A stretch of DNA of 64,000 nucleotides from Apostichopus japonicus (GCF_037975245.1 NC_092577.1:12671013-12735012), one strand, 5' to 3'; positions 14,485 to 26,943 are shown, counted from the stretch's first letter. A program made the numbers and translations. Notes: generated from the sequence alone by a model not told the origin.

Positions 14485-14656
14485 ATGGAACCGATAACGC
14501 AACCACTAATTAATATTCAAAATCAACGCTATGACAATCGACTCCATGGCAACCAACATGATCAACATTTATCTGTGTGTTTGAGTATTGTGATGTGGAT
14601 CCTGGGTGTGGCTGAATGGAAATCGCCTATAATACCTACAAGAGGCCAAAGGCATG
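14485..14656 (+). CDS. Receptor-like gene copy A, coding exon 1
   Basis: Starts MEPITQPLINIQNQRYDN and contains a hydrophobic stretch (LSVCLSIVMWILGVAEW) likely to be membrane segment 1. It ends at CAT G/GTAAAT, a good donor that leaves one base. The ATG was chosen because all five copies share it. A TTTCTTTCAG acceptor at about 14414-14423 upstream suggests a separate 5' UTR exon. In sister copies the left-over G plus AA of exon 2 makes a Glu codon; in copy A that exon 2 start is deleted. Confidence 0.6.
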
Positions 14657-14753
14657 GTAAATATCGTCTTATGGGATATTATGTTGGATGATGCTTATTC
14701 CTCAATATATAAAGATATATAGATATATCATGAATATGTAAACTATATATATA

Positions 14754-14785
<32 letters not shown>

Positions 14786-14788
<3 letters not shown>

Positions 14789-15033
14789 TGATCTCTAGAG
14801 TAGGGCAAAATATGTCACCAAAAACAGAACTAGTATTGTTCGATATAGGTGACAAACGCCTACAGTGGAATTACGATCTTCCTTACCGGTTTCGAACCTC
14901 TGGACATACAATCAGCGTCCATAGCCTAGTGGTTAGGGTGTCCGCGTACAGAGCGGGAGGCCCGTGGTTCGAATCCCGGTGGAGGCTGAAAGTTTTTTCA
15001 CTGTTCTTGATTTTCCAACTCATTACGATTTTC

Positions 15034-15037
<4 letters not shown>
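14786..15037 (+). repeat. tRNA-derived SINE-like element, first copy
   Basis: About 250 bp beginning GTTTGATCTCTAGAGTA and ending in TTTTCA followed by (AT)n. It is duplicated in tandem at 15219-15471, 433 bp away, within the intron of copy A. It contains a tRNA-like segment at 14915-14987. Confidence 0.65.
14915..14987 (+). tRNA. tRNA-like segment within a SINE (pseudo-tRNA)
   Basis: It has an A box (TAGCCTAGTGG) and a perfect B box (GGTTCGAATCC). The acceptor stem GCGTCCA/TGGAGGC pairs at 6 of 7, and the anticodon stem TCCGC/GCGGG closes a seven-base loop GTACAGA. The T stem is poor in this copy. The nominal anticodon ACA is unusual, so I read this as a pol III-type SINE head rather than a working tRNA. 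Confidence 0.45.

Positions 15038-15105
<68 letters not shown>
15038..15105. repeat. (AT)n microsatellite
   Basis: TA dinucleotide run at the 3' end of the first SINE-like copy. A second run follows the second copy at about 15471-15556, broken by GTACTAC. Confidence 0.9.
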
Positions 15106-15108
<3 letters not shown>

Positions 15109-15218
15109 ATGGAGGTAAACGACAAAGGCAAATGAAAGGCAAATAAAGTCTGTTCAAAGTATCTCTTTCGAGATCCGGCTTTAGGAATCACAAATGATTT
15201 CGAGTTGGTTAGCATCAT

Positions 15219-15466
15219 GTTTGATCTCTAGAGTAAGGCAAAATATGTCACCAAAAACAGAACTAGTATTGCTCGATACAGGTGACAAACGCCTACAGTG
15301 GAATTACGACCCTCCTTACCGGTTTCGAACCTCTGGACATACAATCAGCGTCCATAGCCTAGTGGTTAGGGTGTCCGCGTACAGAGCGGAAGGCCCGGTT
15401 CGAATCCCGGTGGAGGCTGAAAGTTTTTTCACTGTTCTTGATTTTCCAACTCATTACGATTTTCAT

Positions 15467-15471
<5 letters not shown>
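15219..15471 (+). repeat. tRNA-derived SINE-like element, second copy
   Basis: Near-identical to 14786-15037 with a few substitutions and a 2-base deletion. It is preceded by TTAGGAATCACAAATGATTTCGAGTTGG, which also adjoins the inverted remnant in unit 2 (29975-30000). Confidence 0.65.
15348..15418 (+). tRNA. tRNA-like segment within a SINE, second copy
   Basis: Same A and B boxes as the first copy. A 2-base deletion relative to it gives a better T stem (CCCGG against CCCGG at 4 of 5). Again probably a SINE head, not a functional tRNA. Confidence 0.45.
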
Positions 15472-15557
<86 letters not shown>

Positions 15558-15611
15558 TGTACTATGTGCCTACTGTGATGCACATACTGGAGTAATGGGT
15601 GTTCACCTCAG

Positions 15612-16781
15612 AAATATCCCATTACTTATGTTCTTGCTTTTTATATCCTCTTTACGATCATAGGTCTAGCTACCTTCAAACGGAGACTAAAATGCTTATC
15701 CTCGGTGGCTTTTCTGCTCCTGGTGATTATTTCATCTGTGGCTGCCTTTGCGTTTTATCTTTTCTGCTATTTTGGTAAATCCGATCATTTCCTTCGTTTC
15801 ATATCGAATATGTGCTTTTGGCCATCCTTAATGTCAGTACAGATTATATGCCTAGCAGCCATCATCCACAAACTGATCAGAAGTCGCCGAGAATTAACAA
15901 GTTTCAATTTATTTGACGAGTCAAGTTGTACCCAAAAATTCTCATGTTTTGAAAGACCACAGATAATCCCTTTATCGAAACTTGGATTTTCCATCTGTGT
16001 GTTTTTTTTTCTTCCGACACTTTACGCTTCACTTAAGATCGCAGCATTTGTAAATTTGCGACTAGAATGCCAATATGCCCTCGAGTATCTTTGGCTGTGC
16101 TCTCGAGTTCTTAGCGGATTTTTCTTCGGTGTATTTTGCTACTTTCTATACCTTCATCGAGTCTTTATGGAACGCCAAGGGGACAGAGCAGCTGAATTTA
16201 TTGCCGAACATACCGACGATTTAGATAAATGCATCGAAAAGACTCGTGCTTTCTTCAAAGAATACCACGAGCTTCGATCGCTCGTCTTGCCCTGGTTTAG
16301 TTTCATTCTTTTCACGTCTTCATTTGGTTTAACAGTATTTGTAACTTGGAATTACGAGATTAGTCAGTTTGAATCTAACGGCACGGCTTGGCACAATTTG
16401 CCAGGTCCTTCCGGTACTAGTGACGTAGGTATGATGGAACAGAAGAATAATACATATTTCTGTGTATATACGTGTGATCAAATGGACTGGGTGGACGAAA
16501 CGTCTGTTCTCGTAGCGTATAACATTCTTGTTGTAAGCAGGCACTTAGTCATAGCAGTTCTACCGTTTTTCAGTGTGAAAGGAATCGATTTGAATTATGT
16601 TTGGAATCGATACAGAATGAGAGTCATGTTCATGTATTCTGCCAAAGAGAGAGAGTTTTGGAAAAATCTTATGACTTTTATCGATCAGTTACACCCAAAT
16701 TCAAATACTGATTTAATTGTCACTATCGTCTTCCCATTGGTTGGTTTCGCGTCAGGCTTGTTAAGTGGTAAACATTTTTAA
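15612..16781 (+). CDS. Receptor-like multi-pass membrane protein copy A, main exon (5' part lost)
   Basis: Open through to the stop at 16781. About eight hydrophobic segments are visible: near the start (YVLAFYILFTIIGLATF), VAFLLLVIISSVAAFAFYLF, SLMSVQIICLAAIIHKL, a segment around 15985-16050, RVLSGFFFGVFCYFLYL, LVLPWFSFILFTSSFGLTVF, ILVVSRHLVIAVLPFF, and IVFPLVGFASGLLSG at the C-terminus. A polar loop with an acidic, helical stretch (EHTDDLDKCIEKTRAFFKEY) precedes the segment starting LVLPW, as in insect gustatory-receptor-like proteins; this link is weak because the TYhhhhhQF motif is absent. N-glycosylation sequons (NGT, NNT) lie in a Cys-containing loop. Against copies C-E, about 130 bp holding the acceptor and first 14 codons are missing, and the remaining CCTCAG would splice out of frame, so copy A may be non-functional although its main exon is intact. 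Confidence 0.65.
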   Translation, partial: KYPITYVLAFYILFTIIGLATFKRRLKCLSSVAFLLLVIISSVAAFAFYLFCYFGKSDHFLRFISNMCFWPSLMSVQIICLAAIIHKLIRSRRELTSFNLFDESSCTQKFSCFERPQIIPLSKLGFSICVFFFLPTLYASLKIAAFVNLRLECQYALEYLWLCSRVLSGFFFGVFCYFLYLHRVFMERQGDRAAEFIAEHTDDLDKCIEKTRAFFKEYHELRSLVLPWFSFILFTSSFGLTVFVTWNYEISQFESNGTAWHNLPGPSGTSDVGMMEQKNNTYFCVYTCDQMDWVDETSVLVAYNILVVSRHLVIAVLPFFSVKGIDLNYVWNRYRMRVMFMYSAKEREFWKNLMTFIDQLHPNSNTDLIVTIVFPLVGFASGLLSGKHF

Positions 16782-17432
16782 CCTTGCCAAAAAAAAAAAT
16801 TAAACAAAAAATGGCTTGAAAGGAACTATTATGTTTTCCTCAAATCGTTGGTATCTATAAGTGTATATATTTGGTAGTTTCTTTCTTTTCTATTATATTG
16901 GTGAAGATTATATATTTTTATTTATTTTTGTTCAATTCATATAATCAGTTGTATATATTTGGTTTCTATTTCTTCAATCTTCTTTTTGAAATACTCACAG
17001 ATATGTTCTATCTGTGTTAGAGATATCGACAATATTAATATTAAGATGTTAACAATTCTTAATTAGATTCCTTTCTAGAATTGCTTCTTGCGTTTTTTCT
17101 ACAACGAAGGCTCAAATTGTTTCCTTAATTCATGTAATTTTTTGTTGGCAGGTATGTAGGGGCTGGGATTTTAACATGTAAATCTCTATTGACAAAATTA
17201 AAGGCCTATATACCACATACGTTAAGTCGTGATAAATTGCACGAACGGAAGAGGTAAAATGACATTACCTTACTTTTGTAATTTAAAAACAATAAAGTTA
17301 ATTAAATTAAGAGATGTCATATTCATTACCAAAAATGTGAAACATATTATAAACATTCCTGTAAGAAGATAAGGATTTGTTTATTGTAAAGACGTTATCC
17401 GATATGTAGGATGACTCTCTTTTAGTCGAAAT
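16782..17432. other. Conserved 3' flank of the receptor-like gene
   Basis: About 650 bp downstream of the stop is conserved in units 2 to 4. It includes T-rich stretches and AATAAAG at about 17290, a candidate polyadenylation signal. No further gene is visible. Confidence 0.5.
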
Positions 17433-18159
17433 ATAAATTTTTATTGACGTCAGATTAAACTGTTCATTTGTCTGATTCTTAAATTCAAATCGCGGCAGAC
17501 CAAATCTATCCTATACTGAAATGGAAGGTTTATCTGTTATAGCACAATTTGCATTTGAAGTGAAGCCTTCGATGCAAGCATAAAAAAGCCAACGATTTCT
17601 TTGTTTAATATTAAATTGCCTCTAGTGCAATTTCTTCGAATATCGACCTCCCAATGACTCTTGGGAATACAGTAGCCTGCATGTAAGAACAATAGATTAT
17701 GTTCCTCGAGCTCATGTTGATGGTTATAAGTGCATTATTATAAGCAACATTATATAATAATCACATTGGGCCAGCCCAGCTCCTGCAGCATTTGGAAATC
17801 TTTTGGCCAAAAGTGGTGTATCAATAGATGTGGATAGAGAAGAAAAACTACCGGAAGGGTGAAAGAGAGTTTATGTAAGACGAGCATTTTTTTGTGAGGA
17901 AAACACGAAAACGGGGAGAGAAGAATAAGCTGCAAGGGGAGAGTTTTGGAGGTTGGCCCTGCCCTGGGGAAGGGGAGAGGGGTGGAAGGTTGCCCCTGCC
18001 CCGGCCGGATAACTGTTTAGGGATAAAGGAGCATTCAGACCCTCCCGATGACTGTCCTGTTCAGTTCACAAGTACTCTTGCCACAGGGAACCTAGATTTC
18101 TTAGGGGCTTAGGCACCAACCCACCCCCAGCCCCCCTCTGCCACAGCCGAGGCCTCCTC

Positions 18160-19560
18160 TCAAGAGTTGAAGTTGAGGATGTCCAGGCTACTTTTTAATT
18201 TATCTGACTTAAGTTTGGAATGGGTGCTAGAGATAATGTAATGAACTAGAAGTTGTTTGATTAAAGGATCTTCAAATAACTTATTTTTGAGCAAGTTACT
18301 GTTAAAATTATGACTAAATGTGATAATACTAGAGGTCTTGCCTAATTCATACAGTTTTCTGTTTGTAGTATATCTAGGGGTATAAGGTAGCATACTCCTA
18401 TTAGAGTCTATATCCATCCGCTCGATTGTTCTCCTTCGGGAAAAGTGCCAAAATGCAACAGGAGAACATCTTTTTTGACCTGTTATCAATCATGATCTAG
18501 TTTTTCGTGGCTTGCATGTTAAAGAACATGAATGGAAGTACATGTGGTGAGAAAATTGGGTCAATTGTGGCAATTTCAGACCCCTTTAGGCCTCCCGTGA
18601 GCTGCGTAGGAAATTTGTTTACCACTGAGAAAAAAGGTTTGTTTACAAGTGACGAAAACCTCCGGCTCGGATATCAAAAAAACTACATGGTCATGATACA
18701 GAAAATTGATGGTGCCATTAAAGGCCAAATTGTCAGCTATCCGGTTGTGGGTAGCGTTTAGCTAGACTAGTGAAAACTTATATCTAGACTTAGAGACCAC
18801 ATTACTTTTGTGATTTAGTGTGTCAATGTAAGTCAAAGGGGCTTTTAATGGGCGTATGCTACCTTAAGGCAAAGCCGGTAGACAGAATTTTGGTGGGTTT
18901 AAACTTGTTAATAGTTGGGGCATTAAAAAAGGAAAAGCTACCATATAAAAAAAGAGGTTTGATTTTTGCATTCTATATACTGAGCAGGGTTTCGGTTTTA
19001 AAGATATAAGTATTCCTAAGTGTTTTGAGAATTTGTACCTTTCTCCAGGTTATTTCTATAGTTTCATTAATGTATGTTTTATAGTTTAGGTCTTTATCAA
19101 TAGTGACCCCTAGAAAATTTACCTCATACTATATTGAATAAGATATTGTTAAAGAGATTAATTTGATGCGTTTTGGTTTTACTCCAATCGAATGGGTATT
19201 TAAAGATCATCAATATTATTTGTACTTGATTAATTTTGATTTGCCAATGGTACTAACGCCATTCTTCTAAACCAAAAATTGAATTGTGAAGGTATTTTAC
19301 GGCATTGTTAATGGTTTTGCAGGTGTTCCACATGGCAATGTCATCGGCAAATTGGCTAACTTTTGAACTGGAGATGCTATTGTTTGGAAAGTCGTTTACA
19401 TATAAAGAGTATAAAAGAGGGCTTAGCACAGGACCTTGGGGGGTTCCAGCTTCCAGAATAAAAAGATTGGAATGCTTAGTATTATAGTTAATTTGCATAT
19501 ACCGATCGTTTAAATATGAAGAGAGGAGACTAATAATGTTAGTTGGGAAGTTGTACTTAA
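18160..19560 (-). mobile_element. Decayed jockey-like non-LTR retrotransposon (unit 2 copy)
   Basis: Same blocks as at 728-2140: GTPQGPVLSPLLYS and FADDIAMW at about 19460-19320, and the C-terminal tail ending near 18160. Frameshifts again separate the blocks. The shared structure with unit 1 shows that the insertion and its decay predate duplication. Confidence 0.75.
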
Positions 19561-19564
19561 AGAA

Positions 19565-20030
19565 TTAAATACCTCACTTTAGGTGATATTATCCCTCTTC
19601 AATTTGTGAAACTGTCTTGAAGCTACGGTATGTGAAAGGTTCAAGCATATTTTGGAGATGGAGTAAGGCTTTCTTTCGAACTCGTTCTTGGAGAGATCTA
19701 TTTTTCAGTTTTTTTTTTATTTGGAATCAATTTTGCTGGCTAAGTAAGGGTTTTGAGATAAATACTTATTTGCACAGCCATTAATTAAAGCGAAGCATTG
19801 AAAAGGATGCTTTTCCAATCGGCTAAGCTGTCGCTATCAGAAAGTGGTAAACCAGAACGGACCTTGACTTAAGTCATTTTGGTACCGATTTGGTTTTACG
19901 GTATAGTCTGTAGTTGGAAAGATGATGCCGATACCTAACCCGTTTTTCGGAAAGGCGTCGAAGCGTTTTCAAAGTTTCAAAGGTGCTCTCCACTTTGAAG
20001 CATAGTTGGATCAATTAGATACAAACATTG
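19565..20030 (-). mobile_element. Inverted fragment of the PLE 3' region (unit 2 copy)
   Basis: Reverse complement of PLE sequence following the body at 21690-21755, including 'CGAACTCGTTCTTGG' at about 19678-19692, and continuing beyond it. Frames are broken. Confidence 0.55.
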
Positions 20031-20369
20031 AAAGATATAGATAGGAATAATGGTAAAACTGTTAAAAAACTATGCTGCATTCAGTGAAAGGCTAAATCTC
20101 GAGTGAGATACAATAATTGAATTAGGTAAGTGATTGGAAGTGAAACAGCCAATGTTTGGTTTTTGCAGAGCTTTCAAGCAACACTTGCTCTTCTTCAGTG
20201 CATGATCACCGAAAGTGACAAGGAGAAGCAGGAATTGAAACTATTTTGTAGAAACGAGTGTCGGCATGGTTGTGAAGTCAAAGCAACTTATTGATTTCTG
20301 CTGGATTTAGCAGAAGTTTTTGGTAGGAGAAACAAACCTTCTCTCCACAAGGTCTTAATTTTTGCCCTA

Positions 20370-21750
20370 AACCACGGCAAGTTAACGCTCAGAAACTTTC
20401 TCGTGACCTACATATGTTCTATCGACGCTTAAGTCTCCGTGAATTTTTTGCCGACGAAAATGTCAATAACACCACACAACAACCCAACGACTTGCATACC
20501 AATTGAAAGCCAAAAAGCTCGTGGAATCAACCCAAGGCCCAATGTGCGCCTCTTGAATCCTTTATTTTGGCAAGAGGATGTGAAAACACAGACCTCTGAC
20601 CTAGAGTTCCGCGACAATATCATCAAATCTGAGAGACAGGCTATCAATGAACACCGGAAGCGCGATGACATTGTCATCAAGCCAATCGACAAGGGTTCTG
20701 CAATTGTCGCTATGGGCAAACAATTCTACAGAGAGGAAGCCAACAGACTACTCGGCAACCCTAAACACTACAAACTCCTGGATTCTGATTCTACTCAAGC
20801 AATCACACAAAACGTGAAAAGAGTCATACAAAAGAAAATCTCTTACGGCTCCATTGACCGCAAGTTAGGGCAAAACCTCCTTGAAAACGACTCAAAACCT
20901 GGTCGTTTTTATTTTTGCCCAAAATTCACAAAGAAGGCAATCCCGGGAGGCCCATAATATCGGGTAATGGAACAGCTGCTGAAAATATTTCCAAATTCGT
21001 GGACCTTCTCATCCAACCACTTGTTTCGGCCCTACCGTCGTATGTGCAGGACACTACGGATTTCATCCGGAAAATTGGGGAAATAAAAAATCTTCCCCTA
21101 TCTGCTCTGTTAGTTACCTTCAATGTGTCTTCGTTATGCACGAATATCCATAACGAAGAGGGCATTTCGGCCTGCCCAAAAACATTCAAACCGAAACGTG
21201 GCAAAACCCCCCAGAAGAAAGAATTGGCCGAATTGATGCAACTAATCTTGACCAGCAATAATCTGGTATTTGGCAACAAACACTACCTCCAAATTCATGG
21301 CACTTCGATGGGTACCAAAATGGCACCGTGTTTTGCCAACATCTTAATGGGAAACCTCGAGATAGAATTTCTATCTCGACAAAACTTGAAACCACACACG
21401 TGGTTACGTTTCATTGACGATATCCTCATGATATGGACCCATGGCGAGGCAAATCTTAAACTCTTCATTGATGACATAAACTCGTTTCATCACACTATCA
21501 AATTTACTGCTGATTTTTCTGGACATGGCGTTCACTTCCTTGACACCACTGTGACCCTACAAAATGGTTCACTCAAAACCGACTTGTTCTATAAACCCAC
21601 AAACAAGCACAACTACCTTTTACCAAGCAGTTGTCATCCACATCACTGTACTAGAAATATTCCGTATAGTCAAGCGTTGCGCATTCGACACATTTGCAAA
21701 AACTGCAAGAACTCCCCAAGAACGAGTTCGAAAGAAAGCTTGACCCTATC

Positions 21751-21755
<5 letters not shown>
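20370..21755 (+). mobile_element. Penelope-like element reverse transcriptase, best-preserved copy
   Basis: Two overlapping frames cover most of the RT. The frame 20439-20957 ends through a one-base deletion within FYF(L)PK. The next continues PKIHKEGNPGRPIISG, SYVQDTTDFI, HGTSMGTKMAPCFANILMG and [10 protein letters not shown], then keeps the segment missing in unit 1: [40 protein letters not shown] and a Cys pair CKNC. This HP.H..IPYSQ.LR..RIC region is typical of PLE RTs. It breaks into (AT)n at 21757, and no GIY-YIG endonuclease follows. One substitution changes the usual SLYTNI to SLCTNI. Confidence 0.88.
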
Positions 21756-21756
<1 letters not shown>

Positions 21757-21849
<93 letters not shown>

Positions 21850-21925
21850 TATATACATATATATATACATATATATATATATATAGATATATATATATTT
21901 ATATATATAGATATACATAAGCAAA
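21757..21925. repeat. (AT)n microsatellite after the PLE
   Basis: TA dinucleotides with TACATA and TAGATA interruptions, starting at the same PLE base as in unit 1. Confidence 0.93.
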
Positions 21926-22290
<365 letters not shown>

Positions 22291-24035
22291 AATGAAGATA
22301 AAATGTTCTTTATCCCATACCCTCCATGCCCCCTAATTGACCCCCAGACACCGGGGCTTTAACCCCTACTTGGTAGTCCTAGGTTTACCACCTGCCCTAT
22401 AGGATATGATCAAGTGTAATGTGGTATATTTACATAGAAAAATGAACTTCGTTCACATTTGATTTGAATTCTTAAAATAATGCATGGTCGTTCCATTCCA
22501 GTTGGTAGATGATGGCGGTATTTAAAAACCTGCAACCATTAGAAATGTTGCACAGGCGTACAGTAATTGGCCCACAGTGTTTCCCTATGGGCGAATCACA
22601 TCGCAGTCGTGGTGATTCTAGGAGTTGCTGCTTTCTTAATGGATTTTGCCCGGTTGCTGACAGTGTAAAGCTCATACTGAAGAGAAAGATATTCCACATT
22701 GTCATCTTCATATCTTGTTTGTTGATAACTCGATGCATGGTTGATTTCAATCAGTATATCGACTTGCTCAAATCTTATTCCATGACGTGGAAAACTGAGG
22801 GCGGTATGCAATGTTACCAGGCAGAGCCGTATACGGCTCTGTTACCAGGGCAATCGGCACTGAAAAGCCTGTACGTGACTCGGACTTGTCTTGAACTTGG
22901 CCCACTTTAGATTCGAACTTCCGAATCAAGACTGTAGCGAGAATCGGACGTGAACTCCCATCAATTATATATGTATGCTGGAAAGTTGCTAAGCATTAGA
23001 CCCACGCGACAGGTATCACGTGATTTCTATATGTACGTTGTCAAAATAATTTGTGGTGGTGTTATATCAACCGACAAAGTGGTTGTTTATTTTATTAACA
23101 AAGCAATGCATTAGATGTCATCGAATGCATTATGCGTTCATAAGTGCATCAACGTTGTTGTGTTTCATATAGATAAATTAATTAATATGATAATGTATCA
23201 TCAATGTCTGTATGGATATTGTTATGAACAGCGTCATTACAAGGCATGGGTGTGTGTGTGGTATCGAGTTCAATTGATTTTCATTGCCACTTTCTCTCAC
23301 TGGTCAAGGAAGAATTGACTATTAGCTATTTAACGTTTGTTTCATCCTCGTACTGGGTGAAAGAGATTAGTAGACAGCGTATAATAACATACCCTTTAAA
23401 GTACATGATCATTTGATAAGATGTATCACTGTTCAAGTAACTGCATAAAAATCAAGAATTTTAAGTTTCTGAGGGTGTCATTTCATGAAGCATAGCCATA
23501 ACAAACACAGAGAAATCGATGCGCCGTTCCCGTATGACGTCACAAGTATTGAACTGTATAGGGTAGTCTATACTTATCTAAAGGAAATGAATAACAATTA
23601 GGCAATTATTTCCTCGGAATGAAACGGAACAGGCTCCCAAGATTGAAATTAGACCAACGTGTTTGTTTTCACTCAACTACAGTTCAATATTGTCAAAATA
23701 TCTTTAACCAAAAATCTTCGATTGTTTTCAGTATAAACCGTGATTGGAAAATATAAATATGAGGGCCTATTATAAATATTACAACATTAGACTTTCATTA
23801 CATGTTGAGTCATGCAATTTTGATACTATACAAAAAATAATGCTCATCAGTTCGATGAACCATGTAAGTTTCATTTCAAAGTAATGCCATTATCAGTCGA
23901 CGTTTTCCAAAAATATTTGGCTGTAATGAAATGGAAATATTATTAATAGGAAGATTTTCTGGGTGACAAAATGTTGATAATGGAAATGTTGAGTAATGTA
24001 TAGACCTATACTGGGGCAGAATCGTCGACAAGGGG
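22291..24035. other. Intergenic spacer, no gene seen
   Basis: Near-identical to 4470-6150 of unit 1, including the 20-bp palindrome at 22822-22841. No convincing coding sequence. Confidence 0.55.
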
Positions 24036-24039
24036 GGGG

Positions 24040-24145
24040 GGCGGAACTAGGACAAATTGAACAGGGGGACCCGATATAGGACAAATTGAACAGGGGGACC
24101 CGATATAGGACAAAATAGACATTGGGGGACCCGATATAGCGCATT
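24040..24145. repeat. 29-bp minisatellite (unit 2 copy)
   Basis: Three imperfect copies of the GGGGGACCCGATATAGGAC unit, preceded by a G run at 24033-24041. Confidence 0.8.
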
Positions 24146-24670
24146 TTTGGACACAATGGTCCTTCGCTAAAGCTCCGTAAGATAGAATCAATATGACCCC
24201 ACCTCCCCCTCCTCCTCCACTCCCTTTCTCTCTCCTAGCCAGACAGGCATGTCAAAATGAAAACAAAGCATCATTTTTCTACAACTGTTTCAATTTATTT
24301 GAGTGCATCACAGCATATCTTCACATCAAACAAGTAATATGGGTCGTTGAATCATCCATGTAAAAACAATAATGATATCGATAGTACATCACTACTTCGG
24401 TTATCGTTTGACCATAACGGTGAGGAGACGGTAGGAAACCCGTTCCGATGAAACTTTTTCGGATACTAGCATTTCATGTCTTCATCATATCATTTTGAAC
24501 AACAACAAAATATTGGTAAACACGTGAATTAATGCATGATTATGTTTAGAACAACAACAAAACTTCACGGTAAACACGTGAAATAATGAACATTCACATG
24601 ATCAATTGTCAAAGATATGGATTGATGAAGTCATATACATGTTACCGTGTTACGAACACAGCGCAGTGGT

Positions 24671-24672
24671 TA
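24671..24672. other. Empty target site of the 4.49-kb TIR element
   Basis: GCGCAGTGGTTACTGATG is uninterrupted here. In unit 1 the same site is split by the element, with the TA present on both sides. Confidence 0.85.
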
Positions 24673-25828
24673 CTGATGCACGGTTGTGGAACATGAACAG
24701 TAGTTACTGTACTAGCTATGAGTATCGGGTGAGACTACAAATGATCTTACCCAAAGGGCCGAGAAAAGACAAACATTTCTGAGCTCACGTATGTACTTGA
24801 GTGCCACTCGTGCGAAGTGAACTATTGATATTAAGTTATAATGCGTTTAACTTATCTCATAACGAAAATGAATGTTAAATGTTTAAAGTAAATATTCTAC
24901 TAGCTATATATTCTGATACGAGCGATATGACTCAAGGGTGAAAGCAAAAGTTTAAATATGTATTTGTTTTAAAAACGAATGATTAAACATTCAAGTATTG
25001 TAAATTGAAAGTCAATTTGGCCTAGCATTTTACATTTAATTTCAACTGCGGAATAGGTATCTACGGAAGTTTTGAAAGGACATCTTTCACAAATGCATGT
25101 CGATTATTAGTTAGAATCACGTTCAAGAGTTATAGGAACAGCCGGACTTAGTCAAGAGATACACGTTCTTCAAGATAAATATATCACAGTGTTTCCCTGG
25201 GTTTAATGTATTATTTTATGTAACTATATTGAGGACATTTATAACCAAATAGTTGAAAGGTTTGCTTTAAATTGAAAAAGAAAAATCAACACCGTACATT
25301 CATTCATCCATCTTTATTCCAATATAAATTTACAGAAAAAGTATAATTAGGATAAAAAGTATTATAGCACGAACAAAAACTTCAAAAATACAGGTTATGA
25401 CATTTAAATGTTTAAGAAATTAAGAAAATAAAACAAAACCATTAATGTTTTGTAATAGTGATCGAAATGCTACAATAAAGGAGCTGAGATGCAGTTATAT
25501 ACAAAAAGGGATGCTCTATGAATAAAAAAAAAAGGTCTTATAAAGAGTAAAAATCTAAAACGTGGATTGATATTTGGATTTCTTAAATTACGATTTGTTT
25601 GATTGCACAAAGAATTAAGCTCGAAGTGTTCAGGATGTGTCCAAGTACCTTAGATATTTGGCAATTCTTACGAATTCATTCCTATAGCAGAGATAATATA
25701 CACACGATACTCATTATTTAAATTTATTTTTGAACAAAAGTCAAGGATATAAAGATAGACGCAGTAAACAATCAGTAGACCATCAGTCAACAGGTACAGT
25801 GTATACTCTAAATCCTTTGGTTGCACAT

Positions 25829-26943
25829 TGTTACGAGGGCCCATTGTAGACTAACGCTAGTCACTGCTAGTGAGGAACCTAATGTTATAATATAGAAAGT
25901 ATTTGAAATGGCCTACGTGACAAATCAATATTTGAGAAATTATGTCGGGTTACCGTGTCAGAATGTTATTTATGTAATGAGCAATACACGATTGTTCTGG
26001 TATATTCCTTATGATGACACGCTGGTCTCGGGTTACCGTCGGTTTACGTGAAATCCCGTTGTACGCTGTGCACGTATCTTCGTGGATTCTCTGGAATGTT
26101 CGCGAGATATGCAAAGGACTTCCAAGAACGGAGAAACTGGGTCGAATTATCACTCAGGTGTATCGAGAAAGATCTAGGTGATTCTTGATATGGCGAATCG
26201 TATAAAAACCCGCCCTAGATCGGAAAGTCTCACAGTTTCTGAACGAATACAAGCGACGACACATATGATACCATTCTACTATATATCGTCAGTGCTCAAC
26301 TGCCAGTAGTTTCTGAAGGATTGAGATATCGATACCAAGATTGATTCTACACTTCCATTCAGAAGTTTGAAGAGGACTTTGCTGTGAAACTACAGTTTTC
26401 TAGTCTTTATTTCGGAGAAGGTGAAGAATTTCTGTCTCCGTTGAGGAAGTTCGTTACGCCAGGAGTTGGTGGCTATAAAGCTAATTTTGGACTGACTCTG
26501 GTAATATTTAGTCGGCGAGAAGTTCGACTTGTGCTTCACTCGATTGTGGCTGGAAGTCCGTTTTCTATTTTGGAGCATCGCCGGAAAGAAGGTGACTGCT
26601 GTTTCTGGGATCGCGAGAAACTTCGTCGAGGACCAGTGAATTTCGCGGTGCAACGGACCGAGAATCGTCGTCATCAAGGTCGTGGCCGCTGAGGGATAAC
26701 GCCGTTGGAAGAGACCAGCGTGTTTTAAAGTGTATCCTATCTTGTTAAGTTTGTGAGTAATTTTCTATATATTTGTAATTACCACTTGTTGTTGTTGGTT
26801 CAAACTCCATTGTTCAATATAGTTTACGTTCCCATTCAAATTCTCTAGACTCGTCAATTTGTCTGTGTTCCTCTCAAAAACGAACCCAGGCTCGTGTCTC
26901 GTTAAAACTTAATTATCGAGACCTCTCGCATTCCAACGTAACA
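25829..26943 (+). mobile_element. Solo LTR, 1115 bp
   Basis: Begins TGTTACG and ends CGTAACA, the TG...CA form with 7-bp inverted ends. It interrupts sequence continuous in unit 1 (GGTTGCATATACTATCG), with imperfect 4-bp flanks (ACAT / ATAT). A TATA box (TATAAAAACC) at 26201 followed by a pyrimidine-rich start region suggests a plus-oriented promoter. No gag or pol is present, so it is a solo LTR left by LTR-LTR recombination. The 102-codon frame inside (26384-26692) is not a gene. Superfamily is undetermined. Confidence 0.8.

Noticed and set aside
26384-26692. 102-codon frame inside the solo LTR
   Set aside because: It lies in the LTR downstream of its TATA box, has no recognisable motif, and overlaps an equally long frame on the other strand.
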